Source: Flavobacterium sp. Leaf82 (GTDB taxonomy: Bacteria > Bacteroidota > Bacteroidia > Flavobacteriales > Flavobacteriaceae). From it: 64,000 bases of DNA. Shown here piece after piece: positions 59,274-64,000 of the stretch (position 1 is the stretch's first letter; each line of letters begins with the position of its first letter). The DNA is taken from contig NZ_LMMA01000034.1 of NCBI RefSeq assembly GCF_001422725.1, forward strand, positions 131,642 through 195,641, in the 5' to 3' direction. The notes beneath the pieces were generated by a model. It ran no database searches, had not been told where the DNA came from, and saw nothing but the letters and a program-made list of their open reading frames with translations. The translations under genes were made by a program, and so were the position numbers.

Positions 59274-60443
59274 CTATTTCCCTTTTCTACGTTTACGTTC
59301 TGCTTTTATCATAGATAATTCACGGCTTGTTTGTCCGGCTACAGAAGTATTTTCTTCGGCACGACGAATCAAATAAGGCATAACATCTTTTACAGGGCCA
59401 AATGGCAAATATTTAGCTACATTATAACCGTTTTCGGCAAGGTTGTAACTAATATTATCGCTCATTCCGTACAATTGTCCAAACCATATTTTATTATCGT
59501 TTTTGGCAATTCCTTTTTCCTGCATCATTTCCATCAATTTATAAGAGCTCAATTCGTTGTGAGTTCCCGCAAAAATTGACATAATTTCCAAATGCTCTAA
59601 CATATAATGTACAGCAGCATCATAATTAATATCTGTAGCTTCTTTAGAAACACAAATTGGCGAAACATAATTTTTCTCTTCCGCTCTTTTGTTTTCTTTT
59701 TCCATATAAGCGCCACGAACCAGCTTCATACCAATAAAGAATCCTTCGTTTTTTGCTACTTCATGCAATTTTTTTAAATAATCCAAACGATCCCAACGGT
59801 ACATTTGCAAAGTATTAAAAACAATTGCTTTCTCTTTATTATACTTGCGCATCATATCAGTAACAAGATCATCAGCGGCATCCTGCATCCAGCTTTCTTC
59901 ACCATCAATCAATAAAGCAACATCTTTTTTATGCGCTTCACCACAAACCTGGTCAAAACGAGCCACTACTCTGTCCCACTCTGCTTGTTCAGCCGGAGTT
60001 AAAGTTTGTTTTTCGCCTAATTTCTCATACAATTCAAAACGGCCAAAACCAGTGGGTTTAAAAACAGCAAACGGAATCGCCAAACGTTCTTTAGCAAATT
60101 CGATTGTTTTTAAAGTCATTTGTAAAGCAGCGTCAAATTGCTCCTCTTCCTCTTTTCCTTCAACAGAATAATCTAAAACAGATGAAACACCTTTAGTAAA
60201 CATTTTGTCTACTACTGTAATACAATCATTCTCGTTTACACCACCACAAAAATGGTCAAAAACAGTTGCACGAATTAATCCTTCTACCGGAAGATTTGCT
60301 TTTATCGCAAAATTGGTAACAGCAGTTCCTATCCTAACTAAAGGTTGGCTGTCGATCATTTTAAAAAGAAAATAAGCTCTATCAAGTTCTGTATCGCTTT
60401 TTAGCGAAAATGCAACTTGAGTGTTATCGAATATTTTTTCCAT
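59274..60443 (-). CDS. Proline dehydrogenase
   Basis: A 389-aa single-domain FAD enzyme of the PRODH family, starting MEKIFDNTQVAFSLKSD. Visible motifs are FDHFCGGVNE, DYSVEGKEEEEQ, AVFKPTGFG, LIDGEESWMQ, NTLQMYRWDRL, KLVRGAYMEKE and FGQLYGMSDNISYNLAENGY. It oxidises proline to pyrroline-5-carboxylate. Unlike PutA, no aldehyde dehydrogenase domain is present. The ATG at 60443 is chosen over an upstream TTG. TATATTTG (60462-60469, minus) is a -7 element. Confidence 0.93.
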   Translation of the reverse strand: MEKIFDNTQVAFSLKSDTELDRAYFLFKMIDSQPLVRIGTAVTNFAIKANLPVEGLIRATVFDHFCGGVNENDCITVVDKMFTKGVSSVLDYSVEGKEEEEQFDAALQMTLKTIEFAKERLAIPFAVFKPTGFGRFELYEKLGEKQTLTPAEQAEWDRVVARFDQVCGEAHKKDVALLIDGEESWMQDAADDLVTDMMRKYNKEKAIVFNTLQMYRWDRLDYLKKLHEVAKNEGFFIGMKLVRGAYMEKENKRAEEKNYVSPICVSKEATDINYDAAVHYMLEHLEIMSIFAGTHNELSSYKLMEMMQEKGIAKNDNKIWFGQLYGMSDNISYNLAENGYNVAKYLPFGPVKDVMPYLIRRAEENTSVAGQTSRELSMIKAERKRRKGK

Positions 60444-60702
60444 TAAGGTCAGTTTTTTGTGCAAATATAGATAGAGTTTTGAATATTATTTACTAAAACA
60501 CAGCATAATTTTTAATATCGTTAATAACATTCTGTCAATTATTATCCGAAAATGACAGGAGTTTACGTTGTTATAAAATTTATCACTTTAATGAATAAAG
60601 AATTTATTTACGCTTTAAGTAAAATGAGCAATTCTGACAATTAAAAAGTAAGAAAATAAATAATTTTATCGTTTATTTTAACAAGATTATGCTTTAAAAA
60701 AT

Positions 60703-60710
60703 TATATTTG
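60703..60710 (+). promoter_or_regulatory. -7 element TATATTTG
   Basis: A perfect TAnnTTTG, 16 bp before the O-antigen ligase start codon. No TTTG occurs at the right distance upstream, so the -33 part is weak. Confidence 0.5.
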
Positions 60711-60726
60711 CAAAAATATAATTACT

Positions 60727-63033
60727 ATGAATAATATCCGAACACGTTTTAATACTGGAATATCAATTATTCCGGAGTATATTATTTTAGTTTTTATATG
60801 TTTACTTTTAATTATTGACTATTTACCCAATACTTCAGGTGCTCTAATTGGAAAAACCCAATTTTTATATTTATCGATACTTAATTTTTTAATTGGTGTT
60901 TATTTTTTCATCAATTCAAAAATGATTTCGAGTAGTATAATTCCAATATTAAAAAGAAGTTATATTACAATACTCTATTTAATATTTTTGATAATCTGTG
61001 GTTTATCATTTGTTGTAGCAAAAAATACTTCGCTTGTTTTAATGAGAATTACTGAATTAGTAATTACTTTTTGTTTATTTATAAATCTTTCGATCTTACT
61101 AAAAGACAAGCTCGATCTCCTATACAAAATTGCATTTATTATTGCGATTAGCGCTTTTTTTCAATCAGGTTTGGCGTTATACAAATTTTCGCAATTATCC
61201 AGATATATTTCTATTGCTCATGCTTTAAATAATCTTAACGGAAATACAGGAAACATAAACATATTCGCTGCGAGCTTAACCATTAAAGTTCCTTTTTTAT
61301 TACTGGGAATTACTCATTTTACAAGTTTCAAAAAGAATTTTTTCGTTTTTACACTGTTTTTTGTGACTACAGCTATTTTCTTAACTGGTGCAAGAACATC
61401 GCTGCTTAATCTAATTCTGATTGTTATTGTATATATTATTTATTACCTAAAAATCAATTCTTTTAATAAATCAAGCGCATTAAAAATCCTGACTTTAATA
61501 ATACCAATTATTGTAGCACTATTTGTTTCGAATAAATCTTTTGAAAAATCTAAAGATAACGATCGTTACAAATCTGTCGCAAACAGAATTACGCAAATAA
61601 AAGAAACAGATGCTTCTGCAAAAGCGAGATTAACATATTGGGAAAACTCTTTAAAACTAAGCCAGGCAAATCCTTTATTAGGAGTTGGATTAGGTAATTA
61701 TCGCATAGAATCTATTCCTTACGAAAAAATATCAGAAAATGATTTTATCGTTTCATTAGATTCACATAACGATTTTTTAGAAATTCTTGCAGAAACCGGA
61801 ATAATCAATGGGCTAATATATTTTTCTCTTTTTCTTGTTATTGGTTTTATTAATGTAAAAAGAGTCTTGAAATCTAAAGATACAAACGTCAGGACAGTTG
61901 CAATTCTTACTATAATGCTTTTAATTGTTTATGGAGGGGATGCATTTTTTAATTTTCCAATGTACAGACCTACAATGCAAATATTCTTTGGTTTAATAGT
62001 AGCATTAACAGTCGTAAACGGTTCTTTTACTAATAATGATACTTCACAATCAGTTAAAACAAAAGCTGTTTTATCAGTTTTGATTCTTATAAGTTTTATT
62101 ACAAGTTATTCTGCTTTAATAGTTTATAAAGCTTCGAATCTGGAATCCGAAATTTTAAGAGATGATATTAATACTAATCTAAAAGGACTTTTAACCGGAG
62201 ATAAAGTTGTTGACAGAATGCGTGAATATCCGAATGTTTTTTCAACTTCTGAATCGTTTTATGAATACGCAGCAATTTATTATGTCCGTGAAAAAAATTA
62301 TGATAAAGCTTTATCAGCTTTTGCAAAAGCCAGTAAAATTAATCCATATTCTGGGAGGATAAATTTCTATAAGTATGTTATTTCTAAAGAAAAAGGAAAT
62401 ACAGATAGTGCATACGTTTATATAAAGGAAGCTTTTTATTTGCGTCCAAGAAATTTATTGTTTTTCCAACATTCGACTAGTCTGGCTGCGGTAAAAAAAG
62501 ATACACTTGAAATCCTTAAAGAACATAAACTATTTTCTAAATATAGAAAAATCCCCGAAGCCTGGAGTATTCCGGCTGCTGAATTGCAAAAAACTAATTT
62601 TAAAGAAAAAAGTTTAATTAGCTTTATTGATAACGGATTAAAAGAGATCCCTAATGACAGTACTTTGATACAATTTAAAAAAGATATTTTAGTAAAAAAT
62701 TATACCAGAGACGGGCAAGTTTTTCTATCTCAGGGAAAATTAGACAAATCTCTCGAATCATTTGAAAAAGCCTTAAAAATAAATCCTAAAGATGTTTATT
62801 TACTGCAAAGTATTGGACTAAATTACTTCTATTCCCAAAATTATAAAGATGCCATGAAATACTTTTTAGAGGCATTAAAACATCCTGGTTTGTATAATGG
62901 ATTAACAGAGTTTTATATTGGTGTTTGCTATCTTAAAAATAATGATCAGGAAAATGCCTGTAAATATTTTAATTTATCTAAAGCTAAAAATTTTTCGGGA
63001 GCACGACAACAATTAAATGCAATCTGTAAATAG
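60727..63033 (+). CDS. O-antigen ligase/polymerase-family protein with TPR domain
   Basis: A 768-aa membrane protein with about eleven hydrophobic segments in the first 470 residues. The Wzy_C/WaaL-type periplasmic loop contains RLTYWENSLKLSQANPLLGV and SLDSHNDFLEILAETG, including the conserved H-N pair. Four or more TPR-like repeats follow (YDKALSAFAKASKINPYSGR; LDKSLESFEKALKINPKDVY). Such proteins link or polymerise glycans at the outer membrane face. The substrate is unknown. Confidence 0.86.
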   Translation: MNNIRTRFNTGISIIPEYIILVFICLLLIIDYLPNTSGALIGKTQFLYLSILNFLIGVYFFINSKMISSSIIPILKRSYITILYLIFLIICGLSFVVAKNTSLVLMRITELVITFCLFINLSILLKDKLDLLYKIAFIIAISAFFQSGLALYKFSQLSRYISIAHALNNLNGNTGNINIFAASLTIKVPFLLLGITHFTSFKKNFFVFTLFFVTTAIFLTGARTSLLNLILIVIVYIIYYLKINSFNKSSALKILTLIIPIIVALFVSNKSFEKSKDNDRYKSVANRITQIKETDASAKARLTYWENSLKLSQANPLLGVGLGNYRIESIPYEKISENDFIVSLDSHNDFLEILAETGIINGLIYFSLFLVIGFINVKRVLKSKDTNVRTVAILTIMLLIVYGGDAFFNFPMYRPTMQIFFGLIVALTVVNGSFTNNDTSQSVKTKAVLSVLILISFITSYSALIVYKASNLESEILRDDINTNLKGLLTGDKVVDRMREYPNVFSTSESFYEYAAIYYVREKNYDKALSAFAKASKINPYSGRINFYKYVISKEKGNTDSAYVYIKEAFYLRPRNLLFFQHSTSLAAVKKDTLEILKEHKLFSKYRKIPEAWSIPAAELQKTNFKEKSLISFIDNGLKEIPNDSTLIQFKKDILVKNYTRDGQVFLSQGKLDKSLESFEKALKINPKDVYLLQSIGLNYFYSQNYKDAMKYFLEALKHPGLYNGLTEFYIGVCYLKNNDQENACKYFNLSKAKNFSGARQQLNAICK

Positions 63034-63346
63034 TAAATCCACACTTTAAGCACAAACGAAATCAATGATTTCTGCTTATCTTTTTATTATCACGATTAGT
63101 CATAAATATTTATAAATGTGATTTCTAATCATATTTACTTCGATTAGCAATATTCTGAATGTTTTGGCAATGTTGCATTTATAAAGTAAGACTTTACGTC
63201 TTTCTTGTTTTTTAGTTATTAAAAATTAAAATAAAATCTCTCAAACCTTAATTAGAATCATTCGTTTTAAAACAAATTTGAACGAAAGTTTGAATATTAT
63301 TTAGTTAAAAATGCCTTATTTTGCGGTTTCAATTAACTACAGAAAT
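63034..63346. other. 313-bp gene-free stretch upstream of aroB
   Basis: AT-rich, with direct/inverted ATTAGTCATAAATATTTAT and ATTTCTAATCATATTTAC words but no strong hairpin or gene. TATTTTGC near 63318-63325 is a weak -7-like box 22 bp before aroB. Confidence 0.45.
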
Positions 63347-64000
63347 ATGCAATCTATTCAAGCTAATAATTATCTCGTGCATTTTAACCAAAATGCATAC
63401 GAAGCCCTAAATAATCATTTAAAAGAAAATAAATACTCTAATTTGTTTATTATAGTTGATAATGAGACAAATGAATATTGCCTGCCTAAATTTTTGCCGT
63501 TGCTTGAAACTGATTTAACGATTGAAATCATTGAATTTGAATCTGGAGAAATCAATAAAAATATTGAAACCTGTATTGAAATCTGGAAAGTATTAACTGA
63601 ACTTGGTGCCGACAGAAAATCACTTGTTATAAATCTTGGCGGTGGTGTGGTAACAGATCTTGGCGGATTTGTGGCTTCTACCTTTAAACGCGGAGTTGAT
63701 TTTATCAATATTCCAACAACATTATTGTCTATGGTAGACGCTTCTGTTGGAGGAAAAACAGGGGTTGATCTGGGAAATCTTAAAAACCAGATTGGTGTTA
63801 TCAACGTGCCTCAAATGGTATTAATTGATACGGATTATCTTCAAACTTTACCACAAAGCGAAATGCGTTCCGGTCTGGCAGAAATGCTAAAACACGGCTT
63901 AATATATGATGCAGCTTATTGGAAACAGTTTTTAGACCTAAAAGCGATTGATTTTGCTGATTTTGATGAGTTAATCTACCGTTCTGTAGAAATTAAGAAT
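63347..64000 (+). CDS. aroB: 3-dehydroquinate synthase (3' end outside window)
   Basis: The frame starts MQSIQANNYLVHFNQN at 63347 and runs off the window end after 218 codons. It contains NAD-binding and active-site motifs: GGGVVTDLGGFVASTFKRGV, NIPTTLLSMVDASVGGKTGV and GLAEMLKHGLI, with conserved Lys and His. It catalyses the second step of the shikimate pathway, the ring closure of DAHP. The C-terminal metal ligands are beyond the window. Confidence 0.95.
   Translation, partial: MQSIQANNYLVHFNQNAYEALNNHLKENKYSNLFIIVDNETNEYCLPKFLPLLETDLTIEIIEFESGEINKNIETCIEIWKVLTELGADRKSLVINLGGGVVTDLGGFVASTFKRGVDFINIPTTLLSMVDASVGGKTGVDLGNLKNQIGVINVPQMVLIDTDYLQTLPQSEMRSGLAEMLKHGLIYDAAYWKQFLDLKAIDFADFDELIYRSVEIKN

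Overview
The window is about 64 kb of low-GC DNA from a Bacteroidota bacterium, most probably a Flavobacterium species. The evidence is the AT-rich coding style, Bacteroidota promoters of the form TTTG-N19-TAnnTTTG (clear at 20893-20923 and 57291-57321), A-rich translation starts, many lipoproteins, and intergenic repeat words typical of flavobacterial genomes. No species can be named from the sequence.

Positions 1 to about 37.4 kb look like ordinary chromosome. They hold a DEAD-box RNA helicase (cut by the window start), a RadD-like helicase, a mechanosensitive channel, a Crp/Fnr regulator with a quinone-oxidoreductase-like enzyme, a DUF885 lipoprotein, a fused alpha/beta 2-oxoacid dehydrogenase E1, a 2-oxoglutarate/iron oxygenase, an eIF1/SUI1-like factor and a uridine-phosphorylase-like enzyme. 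These are followed by an ABC-F protein, an ArsR-AHSA1-DoxX-DUF4256 operon with two operator palindromes on its promoter, an endonuclease V relative, a ChaA exchanger, a serine hydrolase, an AraC regulator and secreted NTF2-like and DJ-1-like proteins. The spaces between genes carry REP-like palindromes and one candidate Flavo-1-like RNA.

Positions 37.5 to 57.0 kb are accessory DNA. First comes a two-gene segment (DUF4238 and a zinc-finger protein) between imperfect direct repeats. Next, at 40.4-48.0 kb, is the most striking feature: single-gene units, all on the + strand, separated by ~140-bp imperfectly palindromic sites. These behave like integron attC sites. The bases just before each gene (a GTT box) are complementary to the bases just after the same gene (an AAC box), and this complementarity is specific to each unit, as the excision/integration chemistry of integron cassettes predicts. 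No integron integrase lies in the window. Two of the cassettes encode related DUF6602 proteins with PD-(D/E)xK-like residues.

Positions 48.2 to 57.0 kb form a mobilizable element. It has a relaxase, MobC, an oriT-like region, an ApeA-like HEPN antiviral candidate, an XRE regulator divergent from a three- or four-gene HEPN-like operon with a palindromic operator, and a large serine recombinase. The recombinase frame ends inside a tRNA-Val gene on the opposite strand, which marks the likely right end of the island.

Positions 57.0 to 64 kb return to chromosome: tRNA-Val, an MsbA-type ABC exporter with a near-perfect promoter, proline dehydrogenase, an O-antigen ligase/TPR protein and the start of aroB, cut by the window end.
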